Source: Roseimicrobium sp. ORNL1
GTDB taxonomy: Bacteria; Verrucomicrobiota; Verrucomicrobiia; Verrucomicrobiales; Verrucomicrobiaceae
NCBI RefSeq assembly: GCF_011044495.1
Contig: NZ_CP049143.1
Location: 5,208,001 to 5,272,000 of the forward strand
Length of the DNA stretch: 64,000 nucleotides
Reading direction: 5' to 3'
Shown here: positions 7,334-15,464 of the stretch, one piece after another
How the letters are laid out: each line of letters opens with the position of its first letter
How positions within the stretch are numbered: the stretch's first letter is position 1
Translations under genes and position numbers: made by a program
The notes under the pieces: model-generated
Database searches by the model: none
Seen by the model: only the letters and a program-made list of their open reading frames with translations
Told to the model about the DNA's origin: nothing

Positions 7334-8833
7334 ATGTCCACCGCCATCATCCTCGTCGGTCACGGTTCCACGCTGAACCCCGACTCCAGCACGCCGACGC
7401 ATCAGCATGCGGACGAGATTCGCCGCCGCGGTGTGTTCGATGAAGTGGTGTGCTGCTTCTGGAAGGAAGAGCCCTCCATGCGTGAGGTGTTCTACATGGT
7501 GAAGAGCAAGGAGATCTTCGTGGTGCCGAACTTCATCAGCGAAGGGTACTTTTGTCAGGAGGTGATTCCGCGAGAGCTGCGCCTCGAAGGTCCCATCACG
7601 AAGCGCGGAGATACGAGCATCTACTATTGCGATCCCGTGGGCGTGCATCCCAGCATGACGAAGCTACTGCTGAAGCGTGCCGATGAAGTGGCACCCGGTG
7701 TGCCACGTGATCAAACCGCGCTCATCATCGTAGGTCATGGCACGAGCCTGAATGAAAACTCCACGAAGGCGATCAAGGACCAGGTGGCGCTCATCCGTGA
7801 GGGCGGGCATGGCTTTGCTGAAGTGCTCGATGCCTACATGGAAGAAGCGCCCTTCGTGGCGAAGTGGCATGAGATGAGTACGGCACCGAATGTGGTCGTG
7901 GTTCCCTTCTTCATCGCGGATGGCCTGCACAGCTATCAGGACATTCCGGTGCTGCTCGGCATCACGAATGAACCCACGGCGGCGGCGAGCCAGAACGATG
8001 TCTTCTGGCACAATCCACACGACCTCCAGGGGCGGAAGCTGTACTACAGCAGCGCGATTGGCACCGAGGCGTTGATGGCTGATGTGGTTTTGGATCAGGT
8101 GCGCGATTTCAAGGCGCGGCATGGACTGACTCAGGAGCCCTCGGTGTCTTCCGGTGGCTCATTGACCAAGCACAGCGATGCGCTCGAATTTCTTCTCTCG
8201 CGCAAGGACGGCTTCCGCATCGGGCAAGTGCAGGTGAATCGCAATGACGATGGCTCATGGCATTGCCATCATGTGGATGACGCCGAAAATCGTGGTGGGC
8301 TGCAGGCTTTCAAAGCGCCGGAAGAAGCACGCACCATCGCGACCTATGATGACGCCGGAAACTTCCGCGCCGTGAGGACCGCACCCAATCTGCGGCACGG
8401 CTGGGTACTCGAACTTTCCAACACCTCGGAGTTGCTGCTCGCGCTGGACTTCCTCTACCCCGCTGCCGTGGGCCTGTGGGAACACTGGCTCGCTGGCACC
8501 CTGCAACCAGTGCCACTGCGCGAAACCCTGGGCCGCCAGACGGGCATGTACCGTTTCGCGAAGAACATCACCGATGAGCAGGCGCAACAGATGGTGGCGG
8601 AGGTGTGTGACCCCGCCACGAAGTGCCTGCGCGCCATCACGTGGTCACTTACGCCTGAGCAGCCGCTGACCTCGCTGCCTCCGGCAAAACTGCCCCCAGC
8701 AAGGGATGCCTACCAGCAGACCGGTGTGCTGCCCTTGCTCTGCGTGGAAGCTTGCACGCAGGCCGTGAGCGCGGCTCGTGAGTTGGCACGCGCCAATCAC
8801 GCGGCCAAGACGGCGGACACGGCGGCGCATTGA
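7334..8833 (+). CDS. Double CbiX-type chelatase with DR2241-like C-terminal domain
   Basis: Predicted sirohydrochlorin/cobalt-type metal chelatase acting in tetrapyrrole or metal chemistry. From ATG 7334 (an upstream TTG at 7286 is less likely) it encodes 499 residues. Two CbiX-like modules follow each other: the first opens STAIILVGHGST with catalytic-type His10, the second opens TALIIVGHGTSLN, and both carry the Val-Pro-Phe/Asn-Phe-Ile strand. The last third is unlike CbiX and contains four cysteines, C425, C431, C470 and C474, which fits the Fe-S-binding and stabilising domains described for the DR2241 family. Those domain names are from family knowledge; the cysteines are seen directly. 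Confidence 0.8.
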   Translation: MSTAIILVGHGSTLNPDSSTPTHQHADEIRRRGVFDEVVCCFWKEEPSMREVFYMVKSKEIFVVPNFISEGYFCQEVIPRELRLEGPITKRGDTSIYYCDPVGVHPSMTKLLLKRADEVAPGVPRDQTALIIVGHGTSLNENSTKAIKDQVALIREGGHGFAEVLDAYMEEAPFVAKWHEMSTAPNVVVVPFFIADGLHSYQDIPVLLGITNEPTAAASQNDVFWHNPHDLQGRKLYYSSAIGTEALMADVVLDQVRDFKARHGLTQEPSVSSGGSLTKHSDALEFLLSRKDGFRIGQVQVNRNDDGSWHCHHVDDAENRGGLQAFKAPEEARTIATYDDAGNFRAVRTAPNLRHGWVLELSNTSELLLALDFLYPAAVGLWEHWLAGTLQPVPLRETLGRQTGMYRFAKNITDEQAQQMVAEVCDPATKCLRAITWSLTPEQPLTSLPPAKLPPARDAYQQTGVLPLLCVEACTQAVSAARELARANHAAKTADTAAH

Positions 8834-8838
8834 TGGTA

Positions 8839-8862
8839 TTTGCCCCAATTGGCCCGGGCAAA
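8839..8862 (+). terminator. Weak terminator-like hairpin after the CbiX gene
   Basis: TTTGCCC (8839-8845) pairs with GGGCAAA (8856-8862) around a ten-base loop, and the right arm continues into a short A run. It lies within 30 bases of the stop codon. The T tract expected on the plus strand is missing, so this is only a candidate. Confidence 0.3.
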
Positions 8863-8974
8863 AAGTAGGCTCCGGTCCGAGAGAAACCTCTGCGTGAGAG
8901 CGTAGTGGTATTGGCTCGCTTTTCGCTGCCAACTGCCTCAGCCCCACATTGTCCCTCCCCCAGACAATCCAGAC

Positions 8975-10300
8975 ATGACCCTCCCCCGTTCCCGTCGCCA
9001 ATTTCTTCGTGACCTCGGCATCTCCGCGGCCTCGCTGCCTTTCCTTTCCGGATTGCCCAGCCTGACCGGTGCGCCGCTGCCGCAGAAGCGTCAGCGGCTG
9101 GTGATCATGTTCTCGCCGAACGGCACGCTGCCGAAGGACTTCTGGCCGGACCAGGAAGGCAAGGATTTCGCCTTCAAGACGATCCTCCAACCGCTGGAGC
9201 CCTTCAAGAGCCGCACACTGATGCTCAATGGCATCGCGAATCTCGTGCGCGGCGATGGTGACAACCACATGCGCGGCATGAGCTGCCTGCTGACCGGCAG
9301 CGAGCTCCTGCCCGGAAACATCCGCGGCGGCGGCGGCTCTCCCGCTGGCTGGGCAGGCAACATTTCCATCGACCAGGAGATCAAAAATTTCCTCCAGAGC
9401 AAGGCAGAAACGCGCACCCGTTTTGGCTCCATGGAGTTCGGCGTGGCCGTGCCGGATCGCGCCGACCCCTGGACCCGCATGAGCTATGCCGGCGCGAACC
9501 AGCCCATCGCTCCCATCGATGATCCGTACCAGATGTTTGCCAAGATGTACGGCAAGATGAAGGACAAGGAGAGTCTGGTGAGCATCCTTGATGATGTGCA
9601 GGCTGACTTCAAAAAGGTGTCCGCCAAACTTTCCGCACGCGACAAGGCGATGCTGGACCAGCACCTCACCTTGGTGCGCAATCTGGAGAAGGACCTGCAG
9701 AAGCCCGAGGACGACTCGAAGCTCGCGCATCCCATGCCCGAGCTCGATCCGGGCGTTGAGATCGTGAATGACAACACGCCTGAGCTCAGTCGCATGCAGA
9801 TCGATCTGCTGGTGAATGCCATGGCGAATGACATGACCCGTGTCGCCACCTTGCAGTACATGCGCTCCGTGGGCCAAGCGCAGATGCGCTGGCTCGGTAT
9901 CGAGGAAGGTCACCACTCCCTCTCACACGAGCCGGACGACAAGAAGGACGCCTACGAGAAGTTGCAGAAGATCAACACGTGGTTCGCCGGTGAGTTCGCC
10001 TACCTCGCGAAGCGCCTCTCCGAAACTCCCGAGCCCACCGGTGAAGGCAGCATGCTGGACAACACCCTGCTCGTGTGGACCAATGAACTCGGCAAGGGCA
10101 ACTCCCATACGCTGGACAACATCCCCATCGTCATGGTCGGCGGAGGCTTCGGCTTCCAGATGGGCCGCAGCCTGAAGTACAACGACAAGGTGGGACACAA
10201 CCGCCTCTGGCTCACCCTCGCCCACGCCATGGGCCACACCGGCCTGCAGTCCTTCGGCAAAGCCGAGCTGTGTGCGGGTGGGGTGTTGAATTTGGCGTAG
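8975..10300 (+). CDS. Tat-exported DUF1552 family protein
   Basis: A 441-residue exported protein of unknown function. The N-terminus [19 protein letters not shown] is a twin-arginine signal with the RRxFL core. The rest follows the DUF1552 pattern: [13 protein letters not shown], an M-L-N-G-I stretch, [21 protein letters not shown], and a closing block with [22 protein letters not shown] and [13 protein letters not shown]. Planctomycetes and Verrucomicrobia often place such genes beside DUF1592-type cytochrome genes, but no such partner is adjacent here. Alternatives within the alkaline-phosphatase-like DUF1501 group are less likely because the DUF1552 motifs are clear. Confidence 0.88.
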   Translation: MTLPRSRRQFLRDLGISAASLPFLSGLPSLTGAPLPQKRQRLVIMFSPNGTLPKDFWPDQEGKDFAFKTILQPLEPFKSRTLMLNGIANLVRGDGDNHMRGMSCLLTGSELLPGNIRGGGGSPAGWAGNISIDQEIKNFLQSKAETRTRFGSMEFGVAVPDRADPWTRMSYAGANQPIAPIDDPYQMFAKMYGKMKDKESLVSILDDVQADFKKVSAKLSARDKAMLDQHLTLVRNLEKDLQKPEDDSKLAHPMPELDPGVEIVNDNTPELSRMQIDLLVNAMANDMTRVATLQYMRSVGQAQMRWLGIEEGHHSLSHEPDDKKDAYEKLQKINTWFAGEFAYLAKRLSETPEPTGEGSMLDNTLLVWTNELGKGNSHTLDNIPIVMVGGGFGFQMGRSLKYNDKVGHNRLWLTLAHAMGHTGLQSFGKAELCAGGVLNLA

Positions 10301-10454
10301 CCTTCACGACGTCATTCGCGGCCTCACGCGGCGAGCTCGACAAACAAGTCGCCTCAGCCCCAAGGAGTTGAGGGCATTCCTGTCCCCGTTTGGACACGCG
10401 AAAAACCCCACCCAGGCCGCACGTCCATAAGAGGAGAACGCACTTCGCAGGGAG

Positions 10455-10473
10455 CGGCACTAGCCTAGTGCCG
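10455..10473. repeat. Perfect 9-bp inverted repeat between convergent genes
   Basis: CGGCACTAG and CTAGTGCCG flank a single C. It lies in the 278-base gap between the DUF1552 gene and the convergent small gene at 10579-11064. No T tract follows it. It could be a short hairpin or a repeat unit; nothing else is recognisable in this gap. Confidence 0.45.
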
Positions 10474-10578
10474 GCGGTGAGCAACTATGGGAGCGGAGCA
10501 TCTTCACAAAGGATACTCGCCCCACTCACACGCTCAAGAGCCGCACGCTCCTCCGCTTCCCGCCCCGCTCGCATTGGC

Positions 10579-11064
10579 TCACCGCGGGTTGGATTGATGG
10601 TAAACTCGGTTCGTTTCACGATCAAAGACGAGCTTGTAGCCGCCGCCATCCTTTCGGCGCTCGGTCGCAAACAGTCCATTGCGAACCGTTGCGACATGCT
10701 TGCGCTTTTCTCGCTCTTCTTCTTCCCAAGCATCTCCGTCGTAGTCCCGATGTGATCGCCAAAACTGAATCCAGCTGAATCGCTCTATGGATTGAGCGCC
10801 ACTAATCTCTCGCAATTCGTATCGTGACGCCCACTTGCGAAATTCCTCCTCTTTCATGGTGAATTCCCACGCGCTCCATGAATAAGTCTTCCAATAGGAA
10901 ATGTCAGAGGCCGACGCGGGCAGCCAGTCTACAGCACTCAGATTCGTTCCGGTTTCAGGATGATTGTTAGACCACTGCGCCGTTCCGATCCAAGCGACAA
11001 AGATCGTCACTGGATTGAAGACCACGACTCCTGCGACAATGATTGTAGTTAGCCATCGCTTCAT
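10579..11064 (-). CDS. Hypothetical protein with N-terminal membrane segment
   Basis: A 161-residue protein that I do not recognise. Residues 5-28 (LTTIIVAGVVVFNPVTIFVAW) form a signal anchor; the remaining part is hydrophilic, tryptophan-rich and very charged (a Glu-rich run near residues 114-119), ending in a strand-like GYKLVFDRETNRVYHQ. It is convergent with the DUF1552 gene and divergent from the heparinase-like gene. The base composition is a little lower in G+C than its neighbours. Confidence 0.65.
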   Translation of the reverse strand: MKRWLTTIIVAGVVVFNPVTIFVAWIGTAQWSNNHPETGTNLSAVDWLPASASDISYWKTYSWSAWEFTMKEEEFRKWASRYELREISGAQSIERFSWIQFWRSHRDYDGDAWEEEEREKRKHVATVRNGLFATERRKDGGGYKLVFDRETNRVYHQSNPR

Positions 11065-11207
11065 GAATCAAACTCGTCAGTCATAATACATCATTCAATT
11101 TCGCCAAACCACCACAACCGTCCTTGTCTCCACCCTACCCTTTTGAGAGCATCCCAAGCGTCAGTCGAGCCCATTGAACCCTCATTCAATATCAGACTCA
11201 GACGCTC

Positions 11208-13565
11208 ATGAAAAGCACGCTCCTTAGCTTCCGCTTCCTGGCACTAGTCACTCTTGGCCTCGCCAGCGTTCACGTCCTCCCAGGCGCCAGCATCCAGGTG
11301 AATACCACCTTCGCGCTTCCTGCAGCATCCTCCCAACCGCTCATCTGGCCGGCCTCTGTCGCATCACTGCAGGCACGTGCCACCGACCCTCTCTACTCGG
11401 GTTACAGCAACAACGTGCGTAGCTATGTGAATGGCCAACTCGGCTCGCTGGCATCGCAGACGAACGAAGACACACTAGCCAGCATCGCGAAGGGCGCTGC
11501 TATTCTTGAACGCTTGGGCGAAACTCCGCCGAATACCTACGCCAGCTACGCCCTCGTAGCCACCACCGCCATCTCGCGCATGGGCAGCCGTGCGGCGTGG
11601 ATTCTCTTCCAGCCCTCCAACCGCTTCCAGCACATCTATGACAGTGGACGACTGCAATCAATGGCCGAGGCCTTCGATCTTCTGCGCGGTTCTGCCAATC
11701 TCACGGCAACGAACATCAGCACCATGCGCTCCAAGATCACCCAGTGGGCAGATGCAGGGCGCAACAACCTTGAGCTTAATACCTTTCATCCAGACGACAA
11801 TTACGCGTTGAAATTCGGCTCCGCTCTCGTCACCACCGCCCTGGCCTTACGCGACTCCTCCACGGCCAACACCTGGCTCACGAAAGGCAAGACCCTGGTA
11901 AATGCCGCACTCAATCGCATGGCCGATGAAACTGGATGGTATCGCGAGAGCTCCTGGTATGCGAACTACTCGCTCAACAACCTGGTGAGTACTGCGCATC
12001 ACGTAAAGAATGCCACGGGCGGTTCCGTGAACTGGTTCACCAATTTGAAGCCGCTCTTCACCTTCGCGCTCTTTACGCGCCAACCGGATGGATCCAACAC
12101 CCCCTTCGAAGAAGGCCTGCGCACCTATCTCACTCCGGATCTCGTGTGGGGTGAATACACCAGCACCACGCTCGGGTCCGAGCTGCGCTGGTCCCGGAAC
12201 AATCTCACGGCCAGTCCGATCTCCAGCAACTTCGAGAACAACCAATACCACACCGCCACGCGCTTCCTCGCCGTGGACAACAGCGTCGTTGCCGCGGCAC
12301 CGGTTGTTTCACCCACCTGCTTCCTGAGTTCGGCCGATGTCGAAATCACAGTGCTTCGTAGTGCCCACGGCACCAGTGGACGTCAGGCCACCCTCATCGC
12401 CGCCACTGACCACTCCTCGGATGAATTGATCGACACCCGGCACAACTCCCGCAATCCGCTGGACATGGTCATCTACGATGGCGGCGAGTCCCGCGTGGTG
12501 ACCAGTGGAGGTGGCCCGAATGTAACGAGCTCCACCAACCGCGCCTACTACATCAACACGGTGACTGGGAAAAACATTCCCACCGTCAACGGCAACACCT
12601 CCTATGTCTCCAACGGCGCGAACATCAGTGCTTCGACCTGGCTCGACAGCATCGACGAAGGCGGACAGACCAATCGCTTCGCCGATCTCAGCACCACCAC
12701 CGTGGCCGGCATTAACGGCAGCGGAAACACCGTCGCGCGCACGCTGGCGATGATTGATGAGAGCTACTTCGTCGTGCTCGACCGCTTCACGAACAGCGCG
12801 CAAGCCACCAATCAGGTGAACTGGCATCCCGTGGGCACACGCACGCAGGTTTCCTCTGCGAGCGATCTGCTTCAGTACCGCTGGGACAAAGGAACCAAAT
12901 CCTGCGATGTCTTCATGGCCGGGAGCAGCTCACTCACTGGCAACAATCTGTCAGGCTACTACGCCGAAACCTTCGGCGGTGCAGAGCAGACCATCTCCGG
13001 TCTGCAAGGAGCACAAACCAGCAACGGCGGCCAGATTCTCACCATCCTCAGCACTCGTGATACCGCGGCGACTGGCATTGCAGCGAGTCGTCTCAGCACC
13101 AGCGCAGCGAATGCCCACGCCGTGGAACTGCAAGTGCCGGGAGGATACAACGACATCCTCACTTTTACCGCGGCGCCCGGCACGGACTACGATGCGGGAG
13201 CCATCACCACCGATGCTGCGTTTGCCGCAGTGCGGGACCAAGGTGGAGTGATTGTCTCCTTTGCGCTGGTGAACGGAAGTGTCGTACATCTCGGTGGCGC
13301 GCCGATCTTCGAAAGCAGCACGGCGGCTCCCTCCATTTCAGCCACGTTTAGCAGCAGCGGTATTGTGGCGCAGGTGGACTCGGACGCCTCATCTCCCCGT
13401 GACTACCACTTTGGCTACGGTGGCGTCCTCAGTCCTTCCGCGACCTACACTGGCTACCAAGACGGTGTAGCACTCTCTGCCAGCCAGTTTTATGCGGATG
13501 CGTCAGGCCTCCACTTCATCGGTATCAGCGGCGGCGGCACACTGCGGGTCACGACGCAGCCGTAA
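11208..13565 (+). CDS. Secreted heparinase II/III-like polysaccharide lyase
   Basis: Predicted exported lyase that cleaves acidic polysaccharides. The 785-residue protein has a Sec signal peptide (1-27, ending VHVLPGA). Residues about 45-340 are helix-rich and match the alpha/alpha toroid of PL8/12/15/17/21-type lyases, including the substrate-facing WYRESSWYANYSLNNL and an HPDDNYALKFGSAL stretch. Residues about 375-690 are strand-rich with DHSSDELIDTRHNSRNPLDM, consistent with the heparinase II/III beta-sandwich. The C-terminus adds a short Gly/Ser-rich strand domain. No transporter or sulfatase gene is adjacent, so the substrate (heparin-like, alginate or other) is not readable. Confidence 0.75.
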   Translation: MKSTLLSFRFLALVTLGLASVHVLPGASIQVNTTFALPAASSQPLIWPASVASLQARATDPLYSGYSNNVRSYVNGQLGSLASQTNEDTLASIAKGAAILERLGETPPNTYASYALVATTAISRMGSRAAWILFQPSNRFQHIYDSGRLQSMAEAFDLLRGSANLTATNISTMRSKITQWADAGRNNLELNTFHPDDNYALKFGSALVTTALALRDSSTANTWLTKGKTLVNAALNRMADETGWYRESSWYANYSLNNLVSTAHHVKNATGGSVNWFTNLKPLFTFALFTRQPDGSNTPFEEGLRTYLTPDLVWGEYTSTTLGSELRWSRNNLTASPISSNFENNQYHTATRFLAVDNSVVAAAPVVSPTCFLSSADVEITVLRSAHGTSGRQATLIAATDHSSDELIDTRHNSRNPLDMVIYDGGESRVVTSGGGPNVTSSTNRAYYINTVTGKNIPTVNGNTSYVSNGANISASTWLDSIDEGGQTNRFADLSTTTVAGINGSGNTVARTLAMIDESYFVVLDRFTNSAQATNQVNWHPVGTRTQVSSASDLLQYRWDKGTKSCDVFMAGSSSLTGNNLSGYYAETFGGAEQTISGLQGAQTSNGGQILTILSTRDTAATGIAASRLSTSAANAHAVELQVPGGYNDILTFTAAPGTDYDAGAITTDAAFAAVRDQGGVIVSFALVNGSVVHLGGAPIFESSTAAPSISATFSSSGIVAQVDSDASSPRDYHFGYGGVLSPSATYTGYQDGVALSASQFYADASGLHFIGISGGGTLRVTTQP

Positions 13566-13663
13566 TCTTGAAAATACCAAGGGGAATCAGATTGCGATAC
13601 AGCTACTTTCTCCACGCAAAATTTTCAGAAACAAAGCAGTCACTACACTCGCGGCCATGATCT

Positions 13664-13880
13664 GCGCTTTGCGTCTTGGAATGCGGTGGCAAGCTTCAGG
13701 CGCGACACCGCTTTGAACGGAGGCCCAGACACACAACGCCCCTTGGCATTCCAAACATCCTGGACCTTGCGCCGCCGACCTTTCGTGTTGGTGAGTTGCA
13801 GCGTATTATTATGATGTGGGCTCCGTTCAAAGCGGTGTCGCGCTTTAGCGCTTGCCACCGCACTCCAAGACGCAAAGCGC
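13664..13880. repeat. MITE-like element with about 64-bp terminal inverted repeats
   Basis: Left arm 13664-13727 (starts GCGCTTTGCGTCTTGGAATG) is the near-exact reverse complement of the right arm 13817-13880 (ends CCAAGACGCAAAGCGC); they differ at only a few positions. The 89-base centre has no gene. The whole unit of about 217 bases lies in the 388-base gap between the convergent heparinase-like and cytochrome P460 genes; I see nothing else in that gap. It could be a non-autonomous mobile element or a long hairpin involved in termination. Confidence 0.75.
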
Positions 13881-13953
13881 CCTATCACCCTCAGTCATCA
13901 TTCCATCATCCAGTCACTGGACAAACAACCATTGCGCAAGGCACGGTGCCCCA

Positions 13954-14553
13954 TCAATGCGCGTAGTGCGTGAAGACATAGTCGCGAGACTGAATCGCCT
14001 CATGACAGGCAAAACAGGTCGCAAGCTTCGCTCTCTCAACCGTCTTGCCACTACCATTCTCAAATTGACCATACCCCCAGCCACCAGTCGCGGCATACTT
14101 CTTTGAATCCTTGACCATGAACTGCACCCCATTCTTGGGGGCGCCAGCCACGTGGGATTGTTCCTTGCCGAAGGCTCTGTTGTTCTCCTCCGATGGAATA
14201 AGACTCCACGCGAGTCTTGCAATGATGGCTCCATCAGGAAACGGCAGCGTCCCTTCCCGATACGCTTTGATGGCAATGTCATTTCCCAGAACGGCACGAA
14301 TGTCATCGATGCTGCCTTCTTCGCGCGCCACGGAAATCAATTTCCAGTCGCGGTATCCAGCAGGGATTTCCGTGACGAATACCGCGGCATCTTCCGGTTG
14401 ATTGGTTTTAGCCGCGTCCACGACCGGCGTCTTGGTGCCCGCTCCAGCATCCGGTTGGGAAGCGGCATCCTGCGCCTGAGAATCCTGTCTGACCATGGCA
14501 AATGAAAAGGTCAGGGCCAAGGCAATTGCGACTGTTCCAAGATGGCTTTTCAT
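13954..14553 (-). CDS. Cytochrome P460 family protein
   Basis: Periplasmic c-type haem protein of the cytochrome P460 family, whose characterised members oxidise hydroxylamine or detoxify nitric oxide. The start at ATG 14553 gives 199 residues with a clean Sec signal peptide (1-28, ending DSQAQ) and a GGGGAG ribosome site nine bases upstream; the open frame extends to 14712 but that extra part is charged and non-family. Family pattern seen: IPAGYRDWKLISVAREEG, GTLPFPDGAIIARLAW, GVQFMVKDSKKYAATGGWGYGQF and the haem-binding C180-F-A-C-H184. The Lys cross-link to haem known in P460 cannot be confirmed from sequence. Confidence 0.87.
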   Translation of the reverse strand: MKSHLGTVAIALALTFSFAMVRQDSQAQDAASQPDAGAGTKTPVVDAAKTNQPEDAAVFVTEIPAGYRDWKLISVAREEGSIDDIRAVLGNDIAIKAYREGTLPFPDGAIIARLAWSLIPSEENNRAFGKEQSHVAGAPKNGVQFMVKDSKKYAATGGWGYGQFENGSGKTVERAKLATCFACHEAIQSRDYVFTHYAH

Positions 14554-14629
14554 AGACTTGTACTCCCCAATACGTTTGAGCTTCCGGTAGCGGCGATCTT
14601 CATCAGGTTTCGCTGCGATCCGATTCGAC

Positions 14630-15064
14630 TTGCTTCCGCCAAATCTGACAGCATTGATACCGCGAGTGAGGCTATTGACCTCCTCGGCTAACTTGATACT
14701 GCTGGAATTCATCTTTGGCGGACTCCTTGAACTGATCCTATATGGATGCTTGTACTGGATCGGCTACCTCGTCCTCTGGATCACCAGCCTTGGCGAGCTT
14801 CGCATGGCTCCCTTCTCCACGTATGGAGACACCAACAGGAATGGGAAGTGGTATGATGCGAGCATTTGGTTGGAGCGCTCCGGCCACGGGAAGGCGCTGA
14901 AGGCAGATATGGTCTGCCTGGTTGGATTGTGTGCTGCCATACTTGGGGGAGGTCTCACCTTCGGAATCATGACCGAGCGGTCGGAACTACCTGCGTCCAA
15001 CGCCCCTGAACCACCGGTAACCGAGTCGATATCTCAATCCGCCGGGCCCGCATCAGGCTTGTAA
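14630..15064 (+). CDS. Small membrane protein, unknown, start uncertain
   Basis: A protein of up to 144 residues with two hydrophobic segments (about 22-51, LLEFIFGGLLELILYGCLY, and about 94-113, MVCLVGLCAAILGGGLTFGI) and a Pro/Ser-rich tail. I do not recognise a family. No ATG precedes the first membrane segment; possible starts are TTG at 14630 or TTG at 14693, and the second gives a more usual small two-pass protein. It is divergent from and slightly apart from the cytochrome P460 gene. Confidence 0.5.
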   Translation: MLPPNLTALIPRVRLLTSSANLILLEFIFGGLLELILYGCLYWIGYLVLWITSLGELRMAPFSTYGDTNRNGKWYDASIWLERSGHGKALKADMVCLVGLCAAILGGGLTFGIMTERSELPASNAPEPPVTESISQSAGPASGL

Positions 15065-15464
15065 TTCAGGCTTTCGGAAATGACCGGCCCCCTCAGGCAA
15101 AGTCCTTTCAAAAGGCAGAACAGGCATTCGCTATTCCGATAATTAAGTTATTCTCACTATTAGAATCAACTTATGAACAGTGTAATGGCCTCTCGAACAG
15201 GGACCTGCAGTAGTTGTTCACAACGTTATTCACAGGGACGGTGAACAAGGTCATGTCGCCATTGCACGCTATAGCTTGTGGATGTCAAACGTATGACCAC
15301 ACTATATATAGTGTTACGTGACATTTCTGCCTTGATACCGGCTCTCGACCCGCTTTAATTTCGGGCAGCAACCCACGGCTCCTTTTACCCCTCGGCAAAG
15401 TCATCCTGATTACGCACTCTGCCGATTACTTGCCCTCCCTCACACGCCTGCTTCTTCTCCGACC
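15065..15464. other. Gene-free region with DnaA-box-like sites in front of smc
   Basis: Four hundred bases with no open frame. It holds TTATTCACA (15226-15234), a perfect match to the DnaA consensus TTATNCACA, with one-mismatch copies TTGTTCACA (15214-15222, 12 bases away) and TTATGAACA (15171-15179), and weaker sites on the other strand at 15240-15248 and 15277-15285. An A+T-rich tract (about 15137-15180) precedes them, and a perfect 16-base palindrome follows at 15299-15314. It may be a DnaA-controlled promoter for smc or an origin-like region; the second is less likely without dnaA, dnaN or rpmH nearby. Confidence 0.5.
15299..15314. promoter_or_regulatory. Perfect 16-base palindrome ACACTATATATAGTGT
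   Basis: The sequence equals its own reverse complement and has an A+T-only centre. It lies 150 bases before smc, downstream of the DnaA-box-like cluster. A dimeric repressor site is the simplest reading. No T tract follows on either strand, so a terminator is unlikely. Confidence 0.45.

Noticed and set aside
14554-14712. Extended N-terminus for the cytochrome P460 gene
   Set aside because: The extra 53 residues are charged and unrelated, while ATG 14553 has a good ribosome site and a signal peptide.
15065-15464. Chromosomal replication origin
   Set aside because: Only one perfect DnaA box and no dnaA, dnaN, rpmH or parAB genes nearby; kept as a candidate regulatory region instead.
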